Below the pieces are notes generated by a model. It saw only the letters and a program-made list of their open reading frames with translations. It was not told the DNA's origin and did not search any database. A stretch of 64,000 nt of DNA from NCBI RefSeq assembly GCF_014649495.1, contig NZ_BMTD01000015.1:1-64000 (forward strand), in the 5' to 3' direction. The stretch's first letter is position 1, and every line of letters starts with the position of its first letter. This DNA is from Streptomyces filipinensis. GTDB taxonomy: Bacteria; Actinomycetota; Actinomycetes; Streptomycetales; Streptomycetaceae. This document shows positions 25,829 through 34,141 of this stretch, in pieces. Made by a program: the position numbers and the translations under genes.

Positions 25829-27916
25829 ATGACAACACCTGCTGCTGTGATCATGGATGCCGCCGCTTACGCGCAGGCGGTCGAGGACGCGGTGAAGGCG
25901 TCGGCCGCCTACTACGCGGGTGGGACGTCAGCCTTGGACGATGACGCCTACGACCGGCTCGTGCGAGGCATCGCCGCGTGGGAGGCCGAACATCCTGACC
26001 AGGTGCTGCCCGACTCCCCGACGGGGAAGGTCGCCGGCGGCGCCGTGGAAGGTGACGTCCCGCACACGGTGGCGATGCTGAGTCTGGACAACGTGTTCTC
26101 GCCGGAGGAGTTCACCGCCTGGACCGCATCCCTGGCCCGGCGCATCGGCCACGACGTCGAGCGGTTCAGTGTCGAGCCGAAGCTCGACGGGCTCGCGGTC
26201 GCCGCCCGTTACGCCGGCGGTCGTCTGAGACAGCTGATCACACGGGGGGACGGGACGGCCGGGGAGGACGTCTCGCACGCGATCGGCACCATCGAGGGCC
26301 TGCCGGAGACACTCGCCGAGCCGGTCACCGTGGAAATCCGCGGCGAAGTCCTGATGACGACCGCTCAGTTCGAGCACGCCAACGAGGTGCGCACCGCGCA
26401 CGGCGGACAGCCGTTCGCCAACCCGCGCGGCGCCGCGGCGGGCACCCTGCGCGCCAAGGAGCGCGCCTACACCGTGCCGATGACGTTCTTCGGCTACGGC
26501 CTACTGCCCCGGCCCAGCACCGAGACGTCGCTCGCCGCGCGGCTGGGCGAACTCGCGCACAGCGACCTCATGGTCCTGACCGCCGCATACGGGGTGAACA
26601 CCACCGCCACCACCGCGGTACCCGGCATCACCGCCGACACCGTCGAGCAGGTGCTGGCCCGTGTGCAGGAGATCGCCGCCCTGCGGGCCGAGCTGCCCTT
26701 CGGGATCGACGGGATCGTCATCAAGGCTGATCTGGCCGCCGACCAGCAGACGGCAGGATCCGGCTCGCGCGCTCCGCGCTGGGCGATCGCCTACAAGCTG
26801 CCGGCCGTCGAGAAGATCACCCGGCTGCTCGAGGTGGAGTGGAACGTCGGCCGCACCGGCATCATCGCCCCGCGTGCCGTCCTGGAACCGGTCGAGATCG
26901 ACGGCGCCACCATCACGTATGCCACCCTCCACAACCCGGCCGACATCACCCGCCGAGACCTGCGCCTGGGCGACCACGTCATGGTCCACCGGGCCGGCGA
27001 CGTCATTCCCCGCATCGAAGCCCCCGTCGCCCACCTGCGCACCGGCGACGAACAGCCCATCGCCTTCCCCGGGGCATGTCCGCGCTGCGGGGCCGGCATC
27101 GACACCAGCGAGCAGCGCTGGCGCTGTGAGAACGGACGCAACTGCCACCTGGTGGCCGCCCTGTCCTACGCGGCCGGCCGCGACCAGCTCGACATCGAGG
27201 GCCTCGGCCACACCCGCGTCGTCCAGCTCGTCGACGCCGGACTCGTCGCCGATCTCGCCGACCTGTTCGCCCTCACCCGCGAGCAGCTCCTGGGCCTGGA
27301 GCGGATGGGTGCAACCAGCACCGACAACCTCCTCGCCGCCATCGCCGCGGCCAAGGGCCAGCCGCTGTCGCGGGTGCTGTGCGCGCTCGGGGTCCGCGGC
27401 ACCGGCCGCTCCATGTCCCGCCGTATCGCCCGGCACTTCGCCACCATGGACCACATCCGCGCTGCGGACGCGGAATCGATGCAGCAGGTCGAGGGCATCG
27501 GCACCGAGAAGGCCCCCTCGATCGTCTCCGAGCTCGCCGAACTTGCCCCGCTGATCGACAAACTCACCGCCGCGGGGGTGAACATGACGGAACCCGGCGC
27601 CACCCCACCTACGTCGTCCGACGGTAACGCCGGCGACTACGACGAGGACGCTGAGCATGCGGCTGGACCGCTGGACGGGATGACCGTGGTCGTCACTGGC
27701 GCGATGACCGGCCCCCTGGAGAAGCTCAGCCGTAACCAGATGAACGAACTCATCGAACAAGCCGGCGGCCGCTCCTCCTCCAGCGTGTCCAAGAAGACCA
27801 CCCTGGTGGTCGCCGGCGACAACGCCGGGTCCAAGCGCACCAAAGCCGAAGACCTCGGCATCCGCCTCGCCACCCCTGACGAGTTCGCCGCGCTCGTCGC
27901 CGACTACCTGAACTGA
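25829..27916 (+). CDS. ligA: NAD-dependent DNA ligase, LigA2-type paralogue
   Basis: A 695-residue ligase that seals nicks using NAD+. The adenylation domain has the nucleophile Lys118 in EPKLDG, then GDGTAGEDVSHA and PRGAAAGTLR. The OB fold carries NVGRTGIIAPRAVLEPV. The zinc site is CPRCG ... CENGRNC. Helix-hairpin-helix repeats (ALGVRGTGRSMSRRIARHF; QQVEGIGTEKAPSIV) follow, and a C-terminal BRCT domain (LDGMTVVVTGAMTG to RLATPDEFAALV). ATG 25829 has AGGA eight bases upstream; in-frame ATGs at 25820 and 25799 are alternatives. Streptomyces genomes usually carry a housekeeping ligA elsewhere, and several sequence features suggest this is the accessory paralogue, but that needs comparison. 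It is flanked by two decayed toxin-antitoxin loci. Confidence 0.93.
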   Translation: MTTPAAVIMDAAAYAQAVEDAVKASAAYYAGGTSALDDDAYDRLVRGIAAWEAEHPDQVLPDSPTGKVAGGAVEGDVPHTVAMLSLDNVFSPEEFTAWTASLARRIGHDVERFSVEPKLDGLAVAARYAGGRLRQLITRGDGTAGEDVSHAIGTIEGLPETLAEPVTVEIRGEVLMTTAQFEHANEVRTAHGGQPFANPRGAAAGTLRAKERAYTVPMTFFGYGLLPRPSTETSLAARLGELAHSDLMVLTAAYGVNTTATTAVPGITADTVEQVLARVQEIAALRAELPFGIDGIVIKADLAADQQTAGSGSRAPRWAIAYKLPAVEKITRLLEVEWNVGRTGIIAPRAVLEPVEIDGATITYATLHNPADITRRDLRLGDHVMVHRAGDVIPRIEAPVAHLRTGDEQPIAFPGACPRCGAGIDTSEQRWRCENGRNCHLVAALSYAAGRDQLDIEGLGHTRVVQLVDAGLVADLADLFALTREQLLGLERMGATSTDNLLAAIAAAKGQPLSRVLCALGVRGTGRSMSRRIARHFATMDHIRAADAESMQQVEGIGTEKAPSIVSELAELAPLIDKLTAAGVNMTEPGATPPTSSDGNAGDYDEDAEHAAGPLDGMTVVVTGAMTGPLEKLSRNQMNELIEQAGGRSSSSVSKKTTLVVAGDNAGSKRTKAEDLGIRLATPDEFAALVADYLN

Positions 27917-27972
27917 CACTGCCGCGAGCGGCCGACAACACGATGGGCGCGGGGGCGAGGAAGTCGAGATCG

Positions 27973-28152
27973 TCACGCCCCCGCACCCGCTGCGCGCAGC
28001 AAGGCGATCCAGCAGTGTTGCGGGAAGCCCCAGGGGTTCGCGGCCGCGGCGTCCAGGACGTCCCAGGCCATCTGTTCCGCGTGTTCGGGCAGGACGTCGA
28101 GCGCCTTCGCGGCCGGCAGGGAGAGCCGCACCGCGTACGGCTGTCCGCTCAC
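27973..28152 (-). pseudogene. RelE/ParE-like toxin, 3'-truncated
   Basis: GTG 28152 overlaps the stop of the DUF6247 gene by 4 bases (GTGA). The product begins QPYAVRLSLPAAKALDVLPE, then AEQMAWDVLDAAAANPWGF. This is the first half of a small RelE/ParE-fold toxin, which normally runs to about 85-90 residues with a C-terminal VYxVxRxxxxLxVLDIVW-type strand. Here after PWGFPQ the frame enters unrelated sequence and stops at 59 residues, so the active half is missing. Confidence 0.6.
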
Positions 28153-28454
28153 CGGCGCCTGCTCCGGATCTCCTCCAGGTCCACGAAACCGGTCTCGTCC
28201 CGGCCGGAGGCGAGGAACGCGTCCACCGCCGGGGCGGAGGCGAGGCGGGCCTGCCAGACCTGTACGACCTCGTACAGCGAGGCGAGGGAGGAGGTGCGGC
28301 GGGACTCCTCGAGGGCGCAGGCCCACTCGTGTTCGTAGGCCGGCACCCAACGGTCCGCACGGTCGCCGGCCCGCAGTTGTGCGCGCAGTTCGGCCGACTC
28401 TCCCGGGGTGGGCGCGTAGGGGGTGACGGATGCGTGGTCGGGCTGCGCGCTCAT
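28149..28454 (-). CDS. DUF6247-family protein (antitoxin-like)
   Basis: A 101-residue protein from ATG 28454 with an excellent AGGAGG five bases upstream. It reads TPGESAELRAQLRAGDRAD, VPAYEHEWACALEESRRT, SLYEVVQVWQARLASAP and ends VDLEEIRSRRR. I recall this pattern as DUF6247, which in actinobacteria often sits directly before a small RelE-like gene, as here, and is probably an antitoxin. The gene itself looks intact although its partner is truncated, so it may now be an orphan antitoxin. Confidence 0.68.
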   Translation of the reverse strand: MSAQPDHASVTPYAPTPGESAELRAQLRAGDRADRWVPAYEHEWACALEESRRTSSLASLYEVVQVWQARLASAPAVDAFLASGRDETGFVDLEEIRSRRR

Positions 28455-29112
28455 CGGCACCTCCTGGCGGGCCCTGGCGCCACCTGTACAGGGCGGCGGA
28501 GGCGGCCGTGGCCGTCTTTCCGTCCCGGGCGGGCACCGGTCGACGCATGGGCGGATGGGTCAGGGCAGACGATGATGCCGAGGGCGGGCGAGGTGCGTCG
28601 CGGCGCGGACGGTCTCGCAGCGACAGACGACGTCTTCGTGCACGCGACCAGCGTCCTGCGTGTCGAGCGCTGCGTTGCCCCAGCCGGTCTGAGCCGAAGC
28701 TCAGGAGTTGTCACCAGCGGGACCGGCTGAGCTGGCGAACAGGGGCGGTCGAAGCCGCTGACGCCGGATGCGTCTGGCCGCATCAGTGCAGCTGGGAGGG
28801 CCTTTCGAACCGACGGACGTCGACGCGGGCAGGTCCGGCCCGGATCTGGGCGACGACTGGACGAGACGGTGGACGGTTTCCCGAGTCTCGGCGATCCAGC
28901 CGATCTCCGGGATCATCCAGGACTCCGACGGGGCCATGACCCCCGTCGACTGGACCAGCCGTCCCTGGAGGTACCCCCTTCCTCGCCCGGGTGCGGCTCG
29001 CCCCCCGGCCCCTCCCGGGCGAGGGGCGCGGCTGGTACGCCTACACCGCTCCCCCGAGCCGCTGGTAGAGCACGTGCCGGGACCGTCGGGCACGGGTGCC
29101 GAGCCCGGCCCG
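28455..29112. other. No supported gene
   Basis: Several overlapping frames exist on both strands, but none has recognisable motifs or a convincing start. A stretch near 28768-28960 (LGDDWTRRWTVSRVSAIQP) might be a remnant. I see no promoter that I would call. Confidence 0.35.
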
Positions 29113-29570
29113 GTGGAGGATCCTCACAAGAAGCTGGCCGCCGTCGCGACCGCCGTGGCAGCCCTCACCGTCGGTGCCTCAGACGCGGCATCCGCCCAGG
29201 CCGCCGAGCCCGCCGCCCACCACGTGGCCTGGGAGCAGGGCCAGGCGCCCGGCGCCCGGGCGGGCTCACTCACCGCGGGCATCTACGTCCGGATCTAAGC
29301 CTGTACCGGACGACCCCGGGCCAGTGCCTGGACGCCGACGCCACCGCCGGCGGCAACGGCACCAAGGTCCAGGTGTGGGGGTGCAACGGCACCACCCAGC
29401 AGCAGTGGTACCACCCCTCCGGGGACCTGGCCATCTACAACGTCCGCTTCAACAACGGCAACAACACCGTGCTGGACCGCGACACCAACGTCCCCGGCAA
29501 CGGCGCCCAGGCCCAGCTGTGGGGAAGGAACCTCCAGTCCCAGCAGTGGTGGGACATCCGGACCGCGTGA
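29113..29570 (+). pseudogene. Secreted ricin-type beta-trefoil lectin, frameshifted
   Basis: GTG 29113 opens a signal-peptide-like KKLAAVATAVAALTVGAS with an AQA-AEP cleavage region, ending at a stop near 29298. In a shifted frame the lectin domain begins at once: RTTPGQCLDADATAGGNGTK, VQVWGCNGTTQQQWYHP, LDRDTNVPGNGAQAQLWG, QSQQWWDIRTA, ending TGA near 29570. Two Q-x-W blades of a beta-trefoil are visible (QQQW, SQQW). Such domains bind galactose or xylan and are usually fused to a glycoside hydrolase. One base change near 29290 would restore a secreted lectin of about 150 residues. Confidence 0.65.
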
Positions 29571-29634
29571 CGCCTCCGACGCCGTCGGCGCCGGTGCCCG
29601 GTGAACAGCACGTCTCGACACGGAGGGAACACGC

Positions 29635-29790
29635 ATGAAGTCGCTCAAGGACGGGGAGATCGTGGACCTCTGGAACTCCAACAGCCGGCATTGCCTGTCG
29701 GTCGGCGCCGGGAGCACGGCGGGCAGGGCCGGGATCATCCAGTGGTCCTGTTACGGCGGCGCCGAGCAGCGGTGGACGTCCTCCGCCTGA
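29635..29790 (+). CDS. Short ricin-lectin blade ORF
   Basis: A 51-residue frame from ATG 29635 with GGAGGG ten bases upstream. It reads GEIVDLWNSNSRHCLSVGAG, then AGIIQWSCYGGAEQRW. One ricin-lectin blade ends in the usual Q-x-W. The good ribosome binding site suggests it could be translated, but a single blade without a signal peptide is unlikely to be functional. It is more likely the remains of a second lectin gene next to the one upstream. Confidence 0.45.
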   Translation: MKSLKDGEIVDLWNSNSRHCLSVGAGSTAGRAGIIQWSCYGGAEQRWTSSA

Positions 29791-30051
29791 CCGCCGACCG
29801 GGCGGCCACAGGCGGCCGTTGACCGACGTCTTTCGGCTTCTTCCTCACGAAGCCGTGAGCCGCCCCACCCGGGCCGCGCCCCTCGCCGTCCCCGGGGCGA
29901 CGGGCGCGGCCCCGGCCTCCTGCCAGCGGCCGAGCCACCGCCAGCAAGTCTGGCCGGAGCCGAAGCCCAGCTCCAGCTGCTACCAGGTCATGCCGGTGTA
30001 CGGCACGAACAGGAGCCCTGCAGGCACAGCCGGTCGTCCAGCGGACGCGGC
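29791..30051. other. No supported gene
   Basis: Intergenic sequence between the lectin scraps and the first CRISPR-like repeat. I see no gene or clear regulatory site. Confidence 0.4.
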
Positions 30052-30141
30052 GTGCTCCCCGCGCGTGCGGGGATGGTCCCTTCGCGGGAGCCCCACCCGG
30101 CAGATTACGTCCGTGCTGCCACCCCCGCCCCGCAGGACCCA
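30052..30141. CRISPR. Solitary type I-E-like CRISPR repeat (plus a degenerate second copy)
   Basis: A 29-base unit at 30052-30080 begins GTGCTCCCCGCGCG and ends GCGGGGATGGTCCC, the consensus form of Streptomyces type I-E repeats. Exactly 61 bases later (30113) another GTGCTxCC occurs but then degenerates. No cas gene is visible nearby. A decayed group of the same repeat lies at 31719-31909 on the other side of the CoiA-like gene. Confidence 0.6.
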
Positions 30142-30191
30142 GCGCCAGAGCCGGAGCCCGCCGCGGCCTGATGCAATGTCAGTGCCTCGCG

Positions 30192-30232
30192 CCACACTGG
30201 CCTCCTCGCCGATCAGCAGGGAGCCAGTGTGG
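30192..30232 (+). promoter_or_regulatory. Inverted repeat covering the start codon of the CoiA-like gene
   Basis: CCACACTGGC (30192-30201) and GCCAGTGTGG (30223-30232) are exact reverse complements separated by 21 bases. The putative ribosome binding site AGGGAG lies in the loop and the GTG start (30229) in the right arm. Folded in RNA, it would hide the start codon; as DNA it could be an operator. Confidence 0.55.
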
Positions 30233-31689
30233 TGTTCAGGGCCGTACACGCCGAGTGGGGAACCGTCTTCGCCCACCTGCCCGACCTCGGCTGCGAGCGA
30301 AGCTGGGAGGCGGTGTGGAAGACCCGGCCGCCCGCGCCGCTGGCCTGCGACGAGTGCGGCCACGCGATGTATGCGAAGACCTCCCGCACCGGCTTACGGT
30401 TCTTCGCCCACGCCCCTGGCGGGCCCACCTGCGCGCTCGCCTTGGAGTCGGTCGCCCACCACCTGTTGAAGCTGGAGCTGGCGAACGCCGCGCGGGACGC
30501 TGGCGCCCACGCCGAACTCGAAGCCCGCGGCCCCGACGGCACCTGGCGGGCGGACGTGCTGGCCACCGACCCCGCCGGTACCTGGGCAACGGCGCTCGAA
30601 GCACAGCTCGCCCCGATCACCGACGCCGACATCGCCGCCCGCACCGAGAAGATGCGCGCCGACGGCGTCACCTCGATCTGGTTCAGCGACCGGCCCCGCC
30701 CACCCTGGCTCGGCACCGTCCCCTCTGTACGTCTGGAACGGCACGAGGGCGCCCAGCACCTGACCGTCGCCGAGGGCCTGGTGAAGTTCGTCGGAGGCGA
30801 CTGGAGAGCCGTCCCGGTCTCCCTCGCCCAGTTCCTCACCTGGGTGTTCGCCCGCCGGATCGTCACGCACACCCCGCGCACGCCCCTGCGGTACCCGCAC
30901 CGGTCGCTCCCCACGGTGTGGACGGCGCCGCAGTACATAACGGCCGAGACCGCGCACCTGGAGGAAGAGGAGCGGCAGCGGCGCGTCCGGGAAGCCCGTC
31001 TGGCCGCGCTACAACGGGAGAAGGACAGGAAGCGCGAGAAGATCCGTGCCAGGAACAAGGTCACCCAGGCCAAAGCCCTGGCTGAGGCCACCGCCGCTGA
31101 ACAGGCCGCCCGCACTCAACCGCCCGGCAGGCTCTGGCAGGTGGCCCGCGTCTTCCGCCTCGGCGTCGACCAGGCCCTGGATAAGCTCGCCGCCGAACAC
31201 GGCGTCATCGCGAGTGTGGGGTTCAGCACCGGCGATCCCCGGTATGCCGGCGGTGTCCCCCTCGTTGACGAGCACGGCGTTCCGGCCGCAGTCTTCGACC
31301 CTGACCCCGGGCGTGTACGCGGGGAGGCGTTCCTGCTGCTGAGCGGGCTCCTGCTGATCTTCCCCAGCAAGGCCGACCAGCGCCGGTTCGAGAACGCGTC
31401 GAACATCAAGAAGAAGCATCGGCCGATCGACGGCTACCGCACCGAATTCGTCGAGACATCCGTGGCCGGGGCCGCCCGCGCCTGGGGAGTCGGCTCCTGC
31501 ACCTGTGCCACTCCGCGGCTCGTCGCGAAGATGCAGAACGCGGAGTACCCGGCCGAGCCGAGCGAGCAGATGGGGCCGGCCGCCGCGCTCTTCCGAGCCC
31601 AGTGCAGGACGTGTGGCGGCAGGTACGAGAAACCCTGGCGCCGGACCGGCAGCACACCCATCAACCAGACCCGCCGCCTGGAAACGTGA
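30229..31689 (+). CDS. CoiA-like competence/nuclease-family protein
   Basis: A 486-residue protein from GTG 30229. The N-terminal third has a zinc-ribbon-like CDECGHAMYAKTSRTGLRFF followed by AHAPGGPTCALALESVAHHL and LELEARG-like strands up to EAQLAPITDADIAARTEKM, the PD-(D/E)XK-like core arrangement of CoiA proteins (E...D...ExQ). The middle is a long charged coiled coil (LEEEERQRRVREARLAALQ). The C-terminus has a Cys-rich segment (CTCATPRLV, CRTCGGRY). CoiA acts on incoming DNA in naturally competent bacteria; in Streptomyces its role is unknown. CRISPR-like repeats flank it on both sides. The start sits in a hairpin. Confidence 0.75.
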   Translation: MVFRAVHAEWGTVFAHLPDLGCERSWEAVWKTRPPAPLACDECGHAMYAKTSRTGLRFFAHAPGGPTCALALESVAHHLLKLELANAARDAGAHAELEARGPDGTWRADVLATDPAGTWATALEAQLAPITDADIAARTEKMRADGVTSIWFSDRPRPPWLGTVPSVRLERHEGAQHLTVAEGLVKFVGGDWRAVPVSLAQFLTWVFARRIVTHTPRTPLRYPHRSLPTVWTAPQYITAETAHLEEEERQRRVREARLAALQREKDRKREKIRARNKVTQAKALAEATAAEQAARTQPPGRLWQVARVFRLGVDQALDKLAAEHGVIASVGFSTGDPRYAGGVPLVDEHGVPAAVFDPDPGRVRGEAFLLLSGLLLIFPSKADQRRFENASNIKKKHRPIDGYRTEFVETSVAGAARAWGVGSCTCATPRLVAKMQNAEYPAEPSEQMGPAAALFRAQCRTCGGRYEKPWRRTGSTPINQTRRLET

Positions 31690-31718
31690 AAACCTGCCCA
31701 GTCAGCTACTGGCGGGTC

Positions 31719-31909
31719 GCTCTCCCCGCGGGTGCGGGAATGGCCCCCAGCGCACCAGCTCGACGACGGCCGCCGCGCGGTGCTCCCTGCTAGCGGGGAT
31801 GGTTCCCACTGCGTCTTCGTCGCGATCAGCACGATGGCGTGCTCCCCGCGCATGCGGGGCTGCTCCCCCCTGCTGCCGGCTTGGTCGACGCATGCGGGGC
31901 GATGGTCCC
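31719..31909. CRISPR. Decayed type I-E-like CRISPR array remnant
   Basis: Repeat-like units start at 31719, 31780 and 31839, with a partial unit ending at 31909. The spacing of 61 and 59 bases matches a 29-base repeat and 32-base spacer. Each unit keeps the core CTCCCCGCG ... GCGGGG ... TCCC with two to four changes: for example a two-base loss in unit 2, and GGGGCTGCTCCC for GGGGATGGTCCC in unit 3. Intervening spacers (about 31748-31779 and 31808-31838) differ from one another. No leader or cas gene is visible, so the array is dead. Confidence 0.65.
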
Positions 31910-32249
31910 GCTCCACTACGGCGCCCCGAAGACAGCGGCCCACCTCGCCGAACAGGCCCGCCACGCCACCGTGCACCGGCCGACCGCAGGCCTGGTCCGC
32001 CCCCGAGCCCAGGACCTGTACGAAGTGGTCCCCGCCCAGCACCACCACGAACGCGCCGTGCGCGACTTTCGGGAGGTCCTGGCTGCTTGACTCGACGCCG
32101 CTGGCACGAGGCAGCCGAAGCCCTGCACAGGTTCTACCGCCGGGGCTGGTGATCTGATGCGGGTCGGCACGGCGGCCGGCCGTGCAGCATCAAGGTGGTC
32201 GCGCGGACGGATGGGTGAAGCGGCCGGACGGCGCCGCCTACGACGCTCC
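31910..32249. other. Possible C-terminal gene fragment, otherwise nothing
   Basis: The plus strand from about 31917 to 32090 reads YGAPKTAAHLAEQARHATV, AGLVRPRAQDLYEVVPAQ, HERAVRDFREVLAA with a stop at 32088-32090. This looks like the end of a real but unrecognised protein, joined to the CRISPR remnant with no start. The remaining 160 bases to the LysR gene hold nothing I can call. Confidence 0.35.
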
Positions 32250-33143
32250 TCACATGGCGAGCGCGGTTCGTGCCAGCCCGCGCAGCCAGGCGTGGGCGCG
32301 GTCGGTGTCGTAGCGCTGATGCCACGACAGGTATATCGGTGCCGAAGGCAGTTCGAGCGGGAGGGGGAGCACGACCAGGCCGAGGTCGGCGACCGCGGAC
32401 CGCGTGGTGGCTTCGGGGACGCTGATCAGGAGATCGGAGCCGCGCGCGAACTCCAGCGCGGCCGCTTCCGTGGGCGCGGTCGCCACCACGCGGCGGGTGA
32501 GGCCGAGCCGCGCGAGGGCGTCGTCGAGGGCATTGCTGAGGTTTCCCCGTCGCGAGACGGTCACGTGCTCAGCGGCGGCGTACCGCTTTGCGGTGACGGT
32601 CCTGACACGGGTGAGGGGGTGCCCCTGCCTCACCACGATGACGAGGCGGGTCTCGCCCACCTTCTCGGCACGAATGTCCGGTGCGCTCGACCGGTTGGCG
32701 TTCGCCTCCAGGTCGACCTCGCCGCGCCGCAACCCGGGGGTGTCGATGCTCGATTCCGCGACGAAGCGCAATTGCACGCCCGGCGCCTGTCCGCGCACGG
32801 CCGCGAGCAACGCGGGGCCGCCCAAGGCGACCAGGGAATCGTGCCAGCGGAGTGTGAAAGTGCGCTCCAACGTTGCCAGATCGAGTTCACGGCTCGGTGC
32901 CAGCACCCCTTGGACCTGGTGCAGCAATTCGTGCACCTGTTCCCGGACGGCGATCGCGTACGGCGTCGGGGTCATCGTGCGGCCGGTGCGCACCAGGATC
33001 TGATCCCCGGTCGTACGCCGGATCCGGCCAAGACTCCGGCTCATCGCGGGGGCGGTGACGTGCAGGCGCGCCGCCGCCCCGGCCACACTTCCCTCCTCCA
33101 GCAGCGCGTCGAGCGCGGCGAGCAGGTTCAAATCCAATTGCAT
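32250..33143 (-). CDS. LysR-family transcriptional regulator
   Basis: A 297-residue regulator. The N-terminal HTH reads NLLAALDALLEEGSVAGAAA, then LHVTAPAMSRSLGRIRR, and the effector domain begins RTFTLRWHDSLVALGGPALL. ATG 33143 is the family-like start (M-x-L-D-L-N-L-L). It is divergent from the IMPase-like/reductase operon at 33282, with 138 bp between the starts, so it probably activates or represses that operon in response to a small metabolite. LysR proteins act as tetramers on such divergent gaps. Confidence 0.9.
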   Translation of the reverse strand: MQLDLNLLAALDALLEEGSVAGAAARLHVTAPAMSRSLGRIRRTTGDQILVRTGRTMTPTPYAIAVREQVHELLHQVQGVLAPSRELDLATLERTFTLRWHDSLVALGGPALLAAVRGQAPGVQLRFVAESSIDTPGLRRGEVDLEANANRSSAPDIRAEKVGETRLVIVVRQGHPLTRVRTVTAKRYAAAEHVTVSRRGNLSNALDDALARLGLTRRVVATAPTEAAALEFARGSDLLISVPEATTRSAVADLGLVVLPLPLELPSAPIYLSWHQRYDTDRAHAWLRGLARTALAM

Positions 33144-33281
33144 GTGAGTAATCCTAGCCGTGCTTGACATGCATTTGAAGTTAATGAAAGGGCTGCATAC
33201 CGTTGAGACGAAGGCGCAGGACGGACCGCACAGTTCGGTCCGACCGACCTCGTCATCCCCCTCTTGGACGGGAGTACCACC

Positions 33282-34100
33282 ATGTCCGAAACGCTTCAGA
33301 CCACTGACGTCGCCGACTCCGACGCCGACGTGCTCGCCCAGACCGCGATCGCCGTGCGTGAGGCGGGTTCGGCGCTGCGCGAGCGCTTCGGCGAGGTGGT
33401 CCGCTACCAGACCCGCGAAGAGCTGATGCGCGCGCTCGCCGCCAACGACGAGTTGGCCCTCGACATCCTGCGTCCCCGCCTCACGCGCCTGCGCCCGGAC
33501 GCCGGCTGGGTGGAGGACGAACTGGACGGCGGGGCCCTGCCGCCCGGCGAATGGTGGGTCGTGGATCCGGCCGAAGGCAACGTCAACCACCTGCACGCCC
33601 TGCCGGAGTGGGCGGTGACCGCCACCCTCGTGCGCGACAACCAGCCCGTGCTCACCGCGGTCCACCTGCCGTTGACCGGCGAGACCTACACCGCGCTCAC
33701 CGGCGCGGGCGCCTACCTCGACGGCCGACCGCTGCGCGTCTCCCCGACCGCGGACCTCGGCCTGAGCATCGTGGCCACCAGCCAGGCCCGGCCGGACGAG
33801 GACGAGAAGGTCGTGCGACGCGTCGGCTCCTCGATCACCGCGATGCTCTTCGACGCGCTCGTCGTCCGCACCGCCGTGCCCGCGACCCTGCACCTGCTGA
33901 ACGTGGCCGCCGGCCGGATCGACGCCTTCTGGCAGTTCGCCGGCGCCCGGGCGGACCTGCTCCCCGGGGCGCTACTCGTCACCGAGGCCGGCGGACAGAT
34001 CTCCGACGCCGAGGGCCGCCCCTGGACCCCACAGAGCGAAAGCTTCCTGGCCGCCGCGCCCGGTATCCACGCCGAGGCCGTCGCCACCCTCTCCCGCTGA
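33282..34100 (+). CDS. Inositol monophosphatase-family protein with atypical metal motif
   Basis: A 272-residue protein of the IMPase/CysQ fold from ATG 33282 with GGGAG nine bases upstream. The signature metal-binding motif, normally DPLDGTxNF, reads DPAEGNVNH, and the C-terminal W-D-x-A-A-G segment is ARADLLPGALLVTEAGG. The first metal Asp and the late Asp remain, but the middle Asp and Thr are changed, so activity toward a phosphate ester may be altered or lost. I recall similar forms in other Streptomyces. It is the first gene of a two-gene unit with an NADPH-F420 reductase-like protein, divergent from LysR. Confidence 0.75.
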   Translation: MSETLQTTDVADSDADVLAQTAIAVREAGSALRERFGEVVRYQTREELMRALAANDELALDILRPRLTRLRPDAGWVEDELDGGALPPGEWWVVDPAEGNVNHLHALPEWAVTATLVRDNQPVLTAVHLPLTGETYTALTGAGAYLDGRPLRVSPTADLGLSIVATSQARPDEDEKVVRRVGSSITAMLFDALVVRTAVPATLHLLNVAAGRIDAFWQFAGARADLLPGALLVTEAGGQISDAEGRPWTPQSESFLAAAPGIHAEAVATLSR

Positions 34101-34141
34101 CCGCGCACCACAACCCGCACCCACGGAAGGACCACATCATC

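Noticed and set aside
26501..28360. A 619-residue minus-strand open frame
   Set aside because: It lies opposite the DNA ligase, whose domains and catalytic lysine are clear.
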